Assembly: GCF_004367745.1 (NCBI RefSeq)
Contig: NZ_CP037993.1
Coordinates: 5,456,001-5,520,000, forward strand
Direction of reading: 5' to 3'
DNA from: Herbaspirillum huttiense
GTDB taxonomy: Bacteria; Pseudomonadota; Gammaproteobacteria; Burkholderiales; Burkholderiaceae_D
Length of the DNA stretch: 64,000 nt
Part shown: piece after piece, positions 19,407 through 27,312 of the stretch
Position numbering within the stretch: the first letter of the stretch is position 1
Layout of the letters: every line of letters starts with the position of its first letter
Notes under the pieces: generated by a model
Databases searched by the model: none
Seen by the model: only the letters and a program-made list of their open reading frames with translations
What the model was told of the DNA's origin: nothing
Position numbers and translations under genes: made by a program

Positions 19407-20018
19407 ATGAAAATCGCACTCATCGGCGCCTCCGGCAACGTCGGCACCCGCATCGTGGACGAAGCCCTGCGCCGCGGCCACAACCTCATCGCCATTGCCC
19501 GCGACGCCGGCAAGATCGCCCAGCGCACCGGCGTGACTGCCGTCTCGGCTGACGTCAAGGACGCAGCTGCCCTGGCCACCGCCATCAAGGGCGCGGACGT
19601 GGTCGTCTCCAGTGGCCGCTTTACTGCCTTCGGTGCGGACGACCTCCTGCCGGCCCTGAAGGCAGCCGGCGTCAAGCGCCTGGCCGTGGTCGGCGGTGCC
19701 GGCAGCCTGGAGATCGCACCGGGCAAGGCGCTCATCGATACCCCGGAGTTCCCGGTTGAATACATGCCCGAGGCGTCCGGTGGCCGTGACTTCCTCAATG
19801 CCCTGCGTGGAGAGACCGAGCTGGAGTGGACCTTCCTGTCGCCCTCGGCGCTGTTCATCGCCGGCGAGCGTACCGGCCAGTTCCGCCTGGGCCAGGATGC
19901 ACTGCTGGTCGGTGCCGATGGCAAGAGCTGGATCTCCTACGAGGACTACGCCGTGGCCCTGCTGGACGAGCTGGAACAGCCGAAGCACGTGCGTGCCCGT
20001 TTCACGGTAGGCTACTGA
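19407..20018 (+). CDS. NAD(P)-binding protein, atypical SDR / NmrA-like
   Basis: 203 aa with the dinucleotide-binding motif GASGNVG at residues 8-14 and an Arg/Asp pair after beta-2 (IARDAGK), consistent with NADP(H). It lacks a Tyr-x-x-x-Lys catalytic pair, as in the atypical SDR_a5 / flavin-reductase-like group. LSPSALFIAGERTG and the C-terminal ISYEDYAVALLDELE are typical of that group. AAAGGAAA precedes the ATG. It follows the MBL-fold gene by 58 bp, so they are likely co-transcribed. The substrate is unknown. Confidence 0.88.
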   Translation: MKIALIGASGNVGTRIVDEALRRGHNLIAIARDAGKIAQRTGVTAVSADVKDAAALATAIKGADVVVSSGRFTAFGADDLLPALKAAGVKRLAVVGGAGSLEIAPGKALIDTPEFPVEYMPEASGGRDFLNALRGETELEWTFLSPSALFIAGERTGQFRLGQDALLVGADGKSWISYEDYAVALLDELEQPKHVRARFTVGY

Positions 20019-20042
20019 TCCACTACGCTTGCCGGGCCTGAC

Positions 20043-20060
20043 GGTGCAGAAAACGTCAGG
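20043..20060 (+). repeat. dispersed 18-mer element, copy 1
   Basis: GGTGCAGAAAACGTCAGG. Together with the preceding CCTGAC (20037-20042) it could form a 6-bp stem. It lies 35 bp before the DsbA-family start. Confidence 0.8.
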
Positions 20061-20094
20061 CCCTGTGCCGATTCATTCAAGAGGAAAACGCATC

Positions 20095-20835
20095 ATGACC
20101 ACCCCCGCCGCCCCGCACGACACCGTGCTTCACTACATCCACGATCCGCTGTGCGGCTGGTGCTACGGTGCCGCGCCGCTGGTGGCGGCGGCCCGCGCAG
20201 TGCTGCCGGTGCAGGCGCACGGCGGCGGCATGTTGGCCGGCCGCAACCGTCGACGCGTGGATGCGCAACTGCGCGATTACGTGATGCCGCACGATCAGCG
20301 CATCGCGCAGATGACCGGACAGGCGTTTGGCGAACCCTACTTCAATGGCTTGCTGCGCGATACCGAAGCGGTCTTCGACTCGGCCCCGCCGATTGCGGCC
20401 GTGCTGGCGGTACAGGCGCTCAAGGGCGACGCCGCAGGACTGGACATGCTGGCAGCGATCCAGCGTGCGCATTACCAGCAAGGGCGGCGCATCTCGGAAG
20501 TGGCGACGCTGACTGAACTGGCGCATACTCTCGGGATCGACGCTGAGACATTTGCCTCCGAACTGCAGCGGGTCGAACAGGAAGAGCTGGCCAATCACAT
20601 CGAGGCCAGCCGTGAATTGCTCAACTATGTCGGGGGCCGGGGCTTCCCGACCTTCGTGCTGCAGCGGGGCGATACCCTGGAAGTGCTTGATACCGGGCGC
20701 TGGCTGGGGCAGCCGGAAGAGTGGGTAAAGTTTCTGCGTGAAGAAACGGCTGCAGCCTCCAGTGCCGCTCCCTCCGCAACCGCAGCCCAAAACCAGCCGG
20801 CCCAGTGTGACTTGGAGACGGGGCGCTGCGACTGA
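20095..20835 (+). CDS. DsbA-family thioredoxin-fold protein (CGWC)
   Basis: 246 aa. A CGWC redox motif sits near residue 20 in DPLCGWCYG, then a helical insertion and a cis-proline in GGRGFPTFVL. This layout fits the cytoplasmic DsbA/FrnE-type disulfide oxidoreductase group; there is no signal peptide. The C-terminus is an Ala/Ser/Gln-rich tail with a further CDLETGRC pair of cysteines. GAGGA precedes the ATG at 20095; the longer frame from 20029 would begin inside the repeated 18-mer. The client is unknown. Confidence 0.87.
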   Translation: MTTPAAPHDTVLHYIHDPLCGWCYGAAPLVAAARAVLPVQAHGGGMLAGRNRRRVDAQLRDYVMPHDQRIAQMTGQAFGEPYFNGLLRDTEAVFDSAPPIAAVLAVQALKGDAAGLDMLAAIQRAHYQQGRRISEVATLTELAHTLGIDAETFASELQRVEQEELANHIEASRELLNYVGGRGFPTFVLQRGDTLEVLDTGRWLGQPEEWVKFLREETAAASSAAPSATAAQNQPAQCDLETGRCD

Positions 20836-20840
20836 ACGGG

Positions 20841-21386
20841 TTATACCAACACATCCGCGCGCACGCTTGCGTGAGTCAGGATGTGCACCCCGCTTTGAGC
20901 GGCCCAATGCATCGCCTTTTCCTCTATGCCCGGGGACACGAAAAAGAAGTGGCAGGTGTCATCCCAGCTTTCAAGAAATGCGCACGCCAGCTCCGGAAGC
21001 ACGACATGCCATTCACGATGTCCCAGTGACGAGCCTCCGTTCGGCCTGCAGTAGGCCGTCAGCGCATGGCGTGAATTGAAAGTGCGAAAAACGAGCCTGT
21101 CCTTTTTTCGTCCCCGCAACGCGTACGACAGCACCTCCGTCTCGGCGATCATCCTCTTGCAGAAGCTTTCCATGAGCGCATCCCTGCGCTTGCGCTCGTC
21201 GGGAGGGACCGCCTCCAGCAACTGGCAAGCTTCTTCTGGCGAGAGCCAATGGTCGAAGACTGACACCGAGATCACCTGGACTTGCGGGTCTTTCTTATTT
21301 TCATGAACACGAGGCAACCACGCAAAACGGGCGGCCAGTTCTTGTTGACGATGACGGGGGACATTAAGGAGGCGACGGTGAGACAT
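20841..21386 (-). CDS. hypothetical protein downstream of zinc-ribbon/HAD gene
   Basis: 181 aa, mixed alpha/beta, no signal peptide or membrane segment. The ATG at 21386 is preceded by AGGA and lies 20 bp after the HAD stop, so it is probably co-transcribed. Visible traits are a basic N-terminus (MSHRRLLNVPRHRQQ), a central VLSYALRGRKKDRLVFRTF strand-loop-strand, and a C-terminal HFFFVSPGIEEKAMHWAAQSG. I do not recognise a family. Confidence 0.65.
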   Translation of the reverse strand: MSHRRLLNVPRHRQQELAARFAWLPRVHENKKDPQVQVISVSVFDHWLSPEEACQLLEAVPPDERKRRDALMESFCKRMIAETEVLSYALRGRKKDRLVFRTFNSRHALTAYCRPNGGSSLGHREWHVVLPELACAFLESWDDTCHFFFVSPGIEEKAMHWAAQSGVHILTHASVRADVLV

Positions 21387-21406
21387 CGGTTTTCCTGACC
21401 GGCGGA

Positions 21407-22333
21407 TCAGGCCTCGCACGGTACCCCAAGCGCACGCAATGCAGCCCGTGTAGCAGTCACATCCACGTGATGAATGCCCTGCCATCCCAGCGCCCGGCAC
21501 CCATCGATATTCTTTTTCACATCATCGATGAAGACCAGCTCTTCGGGCTTGAGGCCCGGCAGGTGACGTGCATAGCGCTCCAATGCGATCTGGTAGATGC
21601 GCGGCTCGGGCTTGATGCAGCGCTCCTCGCCCGAGACCACGATATCGCGGAACAGCTGCATGAAATCGTGGTGGTCGCGCGCATGCGGATAGGTTTCCGA
21701 CGACCAGTTGGTGAGGCCGAATACCGGCACCTGCTGCGCATGCAGTTCGCGCAAGAGCGCTACGCCCTCCGGCAACGGACCGCGCAGCATCTCGGTCCAG
21801 CGACCGTAGAAGGCACGGATCAGTGCTTCGTATTCAGGATGCTGCCGGACCAGATCCGCCGTCCCTTCCGCCAGCGTGCGGCCACCGTCCTGCTGTACGT
21901 TCCAGTCGGGCGAACAGATGTGCGTGAGGAAATGGTTGCGCTCCTGCTCGTCCGCGATCAGCTGCTGATACAGGTGCTGCGGGTTCCAGTCGAAGAGCAC
22001 GCCGCCGAAATCGAAGACGACTGCGCGGATGGGGCTTGGTGCAGAAAACGTCATGGTTGAAATCCTTGGCATAAGACGAATATCAGGAACGAACCCGAGA
22101 TCGCAGACAGCGCAATAGTAACCATCCAAAAATTGCTCCAACGGTGCCTCAGCGATCTTCTCCGGATCGCACTCATCCACCGCGAGTTGATCTCTGCGTC
22201 GATATCCCGCCCGCTCTTCTGCAAACAGGATCGCTGGACTTGCACGACCGATCAGGATGGCTTTATTGCGGACCTGGTCATGGGTACCGCATTTGGGACA
22301 GGCTTCAATTTCCTCTTGATCCCGATTAAGCAT
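21407..22333 (-). CDS. zinc-ribbon domain fused in frame to HAD-family phosphatase
   Basis: 308 aa if read from 22333. Residues 1-93 hold CPKCG (12-16) and YCAVC (73-77), a probable zinc ribbon. From Met94 (nt 22054) the rest is a complete HAD class IA hydrolase: DFGGVLFDW (motif I), LTNWSSETY (motif II), a Lys in CIKPEPRIY and FIDDVKKNIDG (motif IV), close to YihX-like sugar-phosphate phosphatases. GAGGAG precedes 22333, but AAGGA also precedes Met94, so a 215-aa HAD protein may be made separately. No stop separates the two parts. Confidence 0.8.
   Translation of the reverse strand: MLNRDQEEIEACPKCGTHDQVRNKAILIGRASPAILFAEERAGYRRRDQLAVDECDPEKIAEAPLEQFLDGYYCAVCDLGFVPDIRLMPRISTMTFSAPSPIRAVVFDFGGVLFDWNPQHLYQQLIADEQERNHFLTHICSPDWNVQQDGGRTLAEGTADLVRQHPEYEALIRAFYGRWTEMLRGPLPEGVALLRELHAQQVPVFGLTNWSSETYPHARDHHDFMQLFRDIVVSGEERCIKPEPRIYQIALERYARHLPGLKPEELVFIDDVKKNIDGCRALGWQGIHHVDVTATRAALRALGVPCEA
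22038..22053 (+). repeat. dispersed 18-mer element, copy 2 (16 bp match)
   Basis: GGTGCAGAAAACGTCA. On the minus strand it encodes the first residues after Met94 of the HAD domain (TFSAP), so the element abuts a possible start codon. Confidence 0.75.
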
Positions 22334-22493
22334 GTCGACACTCCTCTGGAACGACCAGAACTTGGGGTCTGCGAAAATGGATGGCCGTCATCTTATCGAA
22401 AATCGGACTGGAGCAAGCATGGTCGGCCAAGCCAGGTTAGAACTTTCGTGGCGCAAGACGATGCTATATCGCGTCATCGAACGTATTGGCGCA

Positions 22494-23078
22494 TCAACTC
22501 GACAGCGACTCGACAGGAGCCACCGCGTCCGCCGGATTGATCAGAGAATGCAGGACATGATCCCGCCATTGGCCATCAATCTTCAGATAGTCACGCGCAC
22601 GCCCTTCCTGCTGGAATCCCAGGCGCTGCAGCAGGGCCTGGCTGCGCCTGTTCTCGGTGCGCGTGTTGGCCATGATGCGATGCAGGCCAAGCCGCGAAAA
22701 GACATGGCCGATGGCCTGCGACAGGGCTTCCTGCATCAGGCCCCGGCCTTGCGCTGCGTGATCGAGCGAAAAGCCGAGATGGCAGGCCTGGAACGGGCCG
22801 CGGACGATATTGGTGAATCCGCACTCGCCCACCATGGCACCGGTCGCGTTGTCGAGCAGGACCAGGTGCAATGCCTGTCCGGCGTCCATTGCGCAGGCCA
22901 TGTCGTGGATACGTTTTTCCATGCTGTCCAGGGTAAAGAAGCTGCCGGATCTTTCCGGCTCCCACGGTTTCAGGTGGAGTCTGTTGCGCACATAGTAGGC
23001 AAGCAATTCCGGCGCATCCTGATGCGACGGTGAACTCAGGGTCAGGCGAGATGTCCGGAGCAGGATCGCGGTGTCCAT
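22494..23078 (-). CDS. rimJ: RimJ-type GNAT, [ribosomal protein S5]-alanine N-acetyltransferase
   Basis: 194 aa. It matches E. coli RimJ through HLKPWEPERSGSFF, FTNIVRGPFQACHLGFS, the acetyl-CoA loop QGRGLMQEAL, HRIMAN, LLQRLGFQQEG and KIDGQWRDHVL. RimJ acetylates the N-terminus of ribosomal protein S5 with acetyl-CoA. The ATG lies directly after the stop of the upstream LysR gene (23079), so the two are likely translated from one message. No odd residues are seen. Confidence 0.9.
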   Translation of the reverse strand: MDTAILLRTSRLTLSSPSHQDAPELLAYYVRNRLHLKPWEPERSGSFFTLDSMEKRIHDMACAMDAGQALHLVLLDNATGAMVGECGFTNIVRGPFQACHLGFSLDHAAQGRGLMQEALSQAIGHVFSRLGLHRIMANTRTENRRSQALLQRLGFQQEGRARDYLKIDGQWRDHVLHSLINPADAVAPVESLSS

Positions 23079-24014
23079 TCAAGCCGTCTCCTGGTCCGTG
23101 GCGCGCGCCTGCAACGCCTCCACCAAATAATCAATGAGCACCCGCATCTTGGGCGCGATATGGCGCGACGCCGGAAAGAGCAAATAGGCCACGCCCTGAT
23201 AGTTGCTATCGACAGTCCACTCCGGCAAAAGGCGGACGACACGCCCGGCCGCCAGGGACTCCCTGGCCACGAAGTCCGGCACACACCCCACGCCCAGGCC
23301 CGCTTCAATGGCCGCCAGCCGCATTTCGCTGTGATTGACCGCACATCGTCCAGTCACGATGATCTCTGCCGCCTGGGTGCCGGAAAGGAAACGCCAGCGA
23401 TTATCGCGTTCCTCCTCCCCCAGCGTGAGGCAACTATGGCTCATCAGGTCTTCCGGGTGATGGATCGCGCCACGGCTTGCAAGATAATCCGGGCTCGCCA
23501 GCAGGCACTGGCTGACCGGCAGCAATGGCCGCGCCACCATCCCTGGCGGCGGCGTATCGGTCAGGCGGATGACCAGGTCGACACCTTCACGCAGCGGATC
23601 GACCAGCCGGTCCACCACCATCAGATGCACATCCACGTCCGGATAGCGGGCCAGGAATTGCAGCAGCACCGGCTGCAGCAGATGGCGTGAGACGGCCTTG
23701 GGGGCGCTCATCCTGACCAGCCCCCTGGGCGTGCCGGCATGGCCTTCGGCCGCCAGCATGGTGGCGCGTGCGGCGGCCACCATCTTGCGTCCGTGCTCCA
23801 GCACGTCCAGTCCGGCTTCGGTCAGGCGCAACTGGCGGGTGGTGCGCTGGAACAGCGCCACGCCCATCATCTTTTCCAGACGGGCCACCTGGCGGCTCAC
23901 GGCCGAGGGCGTCATGCCCTGCAGACGGGCCGCTGCCGAAAAACTGCCGGCGTCCACCACTTGCACGAACGTGACCAGCTCATGCAGTACCTCGGCCAAC
24001 TCATTTGTTCTCAT
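23079..24014 (-). CDS. LysR-family transcriptional regulator
   Basis: 311 aa from the ATG at 24014 (AGGAG about 10 bp upstream); an in-frame TTG at 24023 would add three residues. Winged helix at about 8-68 (LVTFVQVVDAGSFSAAARLQGMT is split over the motif), then a full effector domain of the aromatic-acid/CrgA-like LysR subgroup (GLVRMSAPKAVSRHLLQPVL). It is divergent from the DMT transporter across 93 bp, which it may regulate, and lies upstream of rimJ. Confidence 0.9.
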   Translation of the reverse strand: MRTNELAEVLHELVTFVQVVDAGSFSAAARLQGMTPSAVSRQVARLEKMMGVALFQRTTRQLRLTEAGLDVLEHGRKMVAAARATMLAAEGHAGTPRGLVRMSAPKAVSRHLLQPVLLQFLARYPDVDVHLMVVDRLVDPLREGVDLVIRLTDTPPPGMVARPLLPVSQCLLASPDYLASRGAIHHPEDLMSHSCLTLGEEERDNRWRFLSGTQAAEIIVTGRCAVNHSEMRLAAIEAGLGVGCVPDFVARESLAAGRVVRLLPEWTVDSNYQGVAYLLFPASRHIAPKMRVLIDYLVEALQARATDQETA

Positions 24015-24107
24015 GCGGCACAACTCCTGTTCTTCGTTCCTGGCTAGTCAGGTCTCATCGGTCCCAAGACAATACACCAGCTCCGCCCAACGCCACGATG
24101 AGACCTC

Positions 24108-25046
24108 ATGAACAAGACCTCCCTGCTGCACGCCCCCGCCCGTCCGCCAACCCTGCTGCGACTCCATCCTGTTGAATGGGCGCTGCTGCTGGTCGCCGTG
24201 ATCTGGGGCGGCAGCTACAGCGCCGCGAAGATCGCCACGGAGCAATTGCCGGTGCTGCAGTTTCTGGTGCTGCGGTTTGGCCTGACGTTTCTCCTGCTGG
24301 CACCTGCCTTGCGCAGCATCACTTCCGTTCCCGCGTGGAAGAGATCGCTGGCGGGGGCGCTCGTGTTGGGTATGGTCCTGCTGGCCATCTTCATCTGCGA
24401 GACTGTCGGCGTCTCGTTGACGACGGCCTCCAATGCCGCCTTCCTGATCAGCCTGTGCGTCGTCTTCACACCATGGTGCGAGTGGCTGCTGCTGGGCCAG
24501 CGGCCCGAGCGTTCGGCGCTGATTGCGTGCGCATTGTCGTTTGTGGGCGCTGCCTTGCTGGCATTCCAGGATGGCATCACGCTCTCGCACCTGAGCTGGG
24601 GCGACGCGCTGATGGTGCTGGCCGCACTGCTGCGCGGCGTGATGGTGTGCCTGACACGCCGCCAGGGCCTGCGATTCGGCTTGCCCGCACTCACGCTGAC
24701 GGCGGTGCAGATGGGTGTCATGACGGCGGGATCGCTGGTACTCATGGCGGTGCTGCCGGGTCAGCGCTGGATGCCCCTTCCGGCCAGCGCCTCCTTCTGG
24801 TGGGCGATGGCGTTTCTGGTCTTGCTGTGTACCATCGTGGCCTTCTTCGTACAGAACCATGCGGCCGCACGCACCAGTGCGTCACGGGTGGCCCTGCTGA
24901 TGGGCAGCGAGCCGCTGTGGGGAGCGCTCATCGCGGTGGTGTGGATGAAGGAACAGATGTCCCTGCAGGGCTGGATGGGTGGCTTGCTGATCGTGGGGGC
25001 CACGGGGTGGGTGCTGCGGCCCAAGCCCGGCGCATCATCTCCCTGA
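24108..25046 (+). CDS. DMT-family permease (EamA domains)
   Basis: 312 aa with ten predicted membrane helices arranged as two EamA repeats. VAVIWGGSYSAAKIATEQLP is in helix 1 and the second repeat ends SRVALLMGSEPLWGALIAVVWMKEQ, a hallmark of the RhaT/YdcZ-like DMT exporters. The proton-coupled substrate is unknown. It is divergent from a LysR-type gene. Confidence 0.9.
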   Translation: MNKTSLLHAPARPPTLLRLHPVEWALLLVAVIWGGSYSAAKIATEQLPVLQFLVLRFGLTFLLLAPALRSITSVPAWKRSLAGALVLGMVLLAIFICETVGVSLTTASNAAFLISLCVVFTPWCEWLLLGQRPERSALIACALSFVGAALLAFQDGITLSHLSWGDALMVLAALLRGVMVCLTRRQGLRFGLPALTLTAVQMGVMTAGSLVLMAVLPGQRWMPLPASASFWWAMAFLVLLCTIVAFFVQNHAAARTSASRVALLMGSEPLWGALIAVVWMKEQMSLQGWMGGLLIVGATGWVLRPKPGASSP

Positions 25047-25155
25047 GGCTGCCCCAGCGCGTTTCTCGGCGCTGCCGATGTGCTCTTGCCGCTGGTAAAG
25101 TGCGTTCAGCATTTCCAGAAGCGAATCGCGTTTATTTGCATCGATTGCGCCCCTT

Positions 25156-25506
25156 TCACCAACGGTAGATTTCACCTTCGTCGCCGACAATCTCGGCCTC
25201 CAGAATCGCAGCAAGCTCGGAGGCCGCGATATGTGTGGGGTCTGATTCCGACCCAATATCGGCCGTGGCCTTGAATGAAATCTGGCCACGCGCGAACCGG
25301 AAGCATGGCACCCATTCGCCCGAGGCCAAACGGATCTCTGCGTTACCTTCCTGATGGGCCAAGGCAATGCGTTCCCCGGTGGAAGGATTCACCACACTCC
25401 CCTCGCCGTCAGCAAGCCTGACACTATCCAGTTGACTCACTGCCGCACGCCACTCCGCAATGGTCAGTGGAGATGATTGTCGTTGGAGATGAAGTTCGTA
25501 AGCCAA
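25156..25506 (-). CDS. small hypothetical protein
   Basis: 116 aa with a TTG start at 25506, supported by AAGGA 6 bp upstream. It is acidic, has no signal peptide, and alternates short strands and helices (LTIAEWRAAVSQLD, then IALAHQEGNAEIRLASGEWVPCF). The opening MAYELHLQR followed by a 'SPLTIAEW' helix is seen in small orphan or immunity-like proteins, but I cannot assign a family. The gap to the upstream DMT stop (25047-25155) shows nothing else. Confidence 0.6.
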   Translation of the reverse strand: MAYELHLQRQSSPLTIAEWRAAVSQLDSVRLADGEGSVVNPSTGERIALAHQEGNAEIRLASGEWVPCFRFARGQISFKATADIGSESDPTHIAASELAAILEAEIVGDEGEIYRW

Positions 25507-25557
25507 ATGTTTTCCTTGTCTGATCGTTTATCTGTTTGCATCCTCAGCAGCCAGGTC

Positions 25558-26976
25558 TTACAACCCCCGCAAAAAATCAAACAACTCCGGCACATCCGCA
25601 TACCCCACATTGAAGCGGAAGCTGGTCTTATGCGGTGCCGACAGGTGGAAGAAATCCCCCGGTGCCAGCCAGATGCCCTTCTGCCGCGCCCGGTCCGCGA
25701 TCTCGCGCGCTGACAGTTCGCAGCCCTCGATGGTGGCCCAGCTGAACATGCCGCCACGCGCCGCCGTGAAGGGCGTCAGGCCCACCTCGGTGAGCTTGGC
25801 ATTCAGGGTGGACTGGGCATTGAGCAGCGTCGCATTGAGCGTCTGCACATGGCGCCGATGATGGCCTTCGGTGAGCACGTTGTGCACCAGCCGCTCGTTG
25901 ATCTCCGAATTGGTCAGCGTCAACACCATCTTGGTATGCACGATCTGCCGCGCCAGTTCACGCTGGCAGGCGATGTAGCCCACCCGCAACGAAGGCGCGA
26001 TGGTCTTGGAATAACTGCCCACGTAAATCACCCGCTGCAGTCCATCCAGCGCAGCCAGCATGGGATCGGTGGCCTGCCCCAGTTCGCGGAAGATGTCGTC
26101 CTCCACCACCCAGAACCCATAGCGCTCGGCCGTCTGCAGCACGCGCATGGCGCAGGCCGGCGTGTAGGACGTGCCGGTCGGGTTCTGCAGCACGCTGGTG
26201 GTGAAGAACATCTTGGGATGATGCAGGCGCGCCAGCGTCTCCAGCATGTCCGTGTCCACCCCGCCAGGCGTACGCGGCACGCCGATCACGTTCAAGCCCG
26301 CCAGACGCAGCATCGCAATCAGGTTGCAATAGCCGGGATCATCGATCATCACCGTATCGCCCGGCTGGGTCATGGTGCGGATGATCAGGTCCAGCGCCTG
26401 CGTGGCCCCGTGCGTGGTCAGCACCTGCTCGATACCCAGCTCCATTGCCCAGTGGCCGAGGAACTGCGTGATGAGCTGGCGCAGCGGAGCATAGCCATAG
26501 GGATGGCCATAGCCGACCTGCTGTGCACCGGGCGAGCGGATGATGCGGCGCTCGGCCTGGTGCAGGCCTTCGTCGTTGAGCCACTTGCCGGGCAGCCAGC
26601 CGCAGCCGGCCTTGATGGGCACGCGTTCATCGGCAAACATTTCCGAAAGCAGCCAGGCCGAGTCGATCACCGGCTCGGGCGGCACGAACACCGCACGTGC
26701 CCCGGATTGCCCGGCCCGCGCGGCCACGAAGAACCCCGCCCCGCGCCGGGCCTGCAGCATGCCGCGCGCCACCAGCTGCTCATAAGCCTCCACCACGGTG
26801 GAAGAGCCGATGTCGTGATGCTGCGCGAACTGGCGCACCGAGGGCAGGCGCTCGCCGGAGCGCAATTCGCCCGACTCGATCAGGCCAGCCAGGCCATCGG
26901 TCACCTGCTCCACCAAGCGGGCGGCTGTCTTGCGTTTCAAATCCAGTTGCAGCGGCGCGCTGGCGGGCTTGGCCAT
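25558..26976 (-). CDS. MocR-family regulator (GntR helix-turn-helix plus aminotransferase domain)
   Basis: 472 aa. Residues about 15-80 form a GntR winged helix (SGERLPSVRQFAQHHDIGSST). Residues about 110-472 are a fold-type I aminotransferase domain, with the PLP lysine in SYSKTIAPSLRVGY and the Asp in DDPGY. In this family the aminotransferase part usually senses PLP plus an amino compound. It is divergent from the transaminase/dehydrogenase pair. Three conserved boxes in the intergenic region make it the likely regulator of beta-alanine or related amino acid catabolism. Confidence 0.93.
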   Translation of the reverse strand: MAKPASAPLQLDLKRKTAARLVEQVTDGLAGLIESGELRSGERLPSVRQFAQHHDIGSSTVVEAYEQLVARGMLQARRGAGFFVAARAGQSGARAVFVPPEPVIDSAWLLSEMFADERVPIKAGCGWLPGKWLNDEGLHQAERRIIRSPGAQQVGYGHPYGYAPLRQLITQFLGHWAMELGIEQVLTTHGATQALDLIIRTMTQPGDTVMIDDPGYCNLIAMLRLAGLNVIGVPRTPGGVDTDMLETLARLHHPKMFFTTSVLQNPTGTSYTPACAMRVLQTAERYGFWVVEDDIFRELGQATDPMLAALDGLQRVIYVGSYSKTIAPSLRVGYIACQRELARQIVHTKMVLTLTNSEINERLVHNVLTEGHHRRHVQTLNATLLNAQSTLNAKLTEVGLTPFTAARGGMFSWATIEGCELSAREIADRARQKGIWLAPGDFFHLSAPHKTSFRFNVGYADVPELFDFLRGL

Positions 26977-27053
26977 GTCGTTCTTTCTGAGAGTGTATCC
27001 GGCTGGCGAGTGACTGCATTGCTCCCGACAGCCAAAGTGTAAGCGGAAATACT

Positions 27054-27067
27054 AAACTGTATTGGTC
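27054..27067. promoter_or_regulatory. MocR box 1 (inverted orientation)
   Basis: AAACTGTATTGGTC, the exact reverse complement of box 3. It lies 78 bp upstream of the mocR start, suggesting autoregulation. Confidence 0.7.
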
Positions 27068-27177
27068 ACTGTAGTGCTGCTTGCAAATTCCCTGAATCAG
27101 GCTGAATCCCCAGTGAATACGGGGATATCAAAGGACCGGCCAGCGTGACCGCAGCACATGCTTCTCACCGAATGGAG

Positions 27178-27188
27178 CAATACAGTTT
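27178..27188. promoter_or_regulatory. MocR box 2
   Basis: CAATACAGTTT, a direct repeat of the core of box 3, 22 bp upstream of it (about two helical turns). GabR/MocR proteins commonly bind such paired direct repeats. Confidence 0.7.
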
Positions 27189-27196
27189 GCCCAACA

Positions 27197-27210
27197 GACC
27201 AATACAGTTT
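27197..27210. promoter_or_regulatory. MocR box 3
   Basis: GACCAATACAGTTT, about 100 bp upstream of the transaminase start. Boxes 1 and 3 are perfect 14-bp inverted copies. The remaining intergenic sequence (26977-27312) holds no gene. Confidence 0.7.
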
Positions 27211-27312
27211 CCAGCGAAAATCAAAAGTGTAGCTAACAATACGAGCGCTGTCTGGCAATAATCAAGCACTCCCGGTTTTTTCCAGAAATTTCCCTTTTTC
27301 ACGGTGCCTGCC

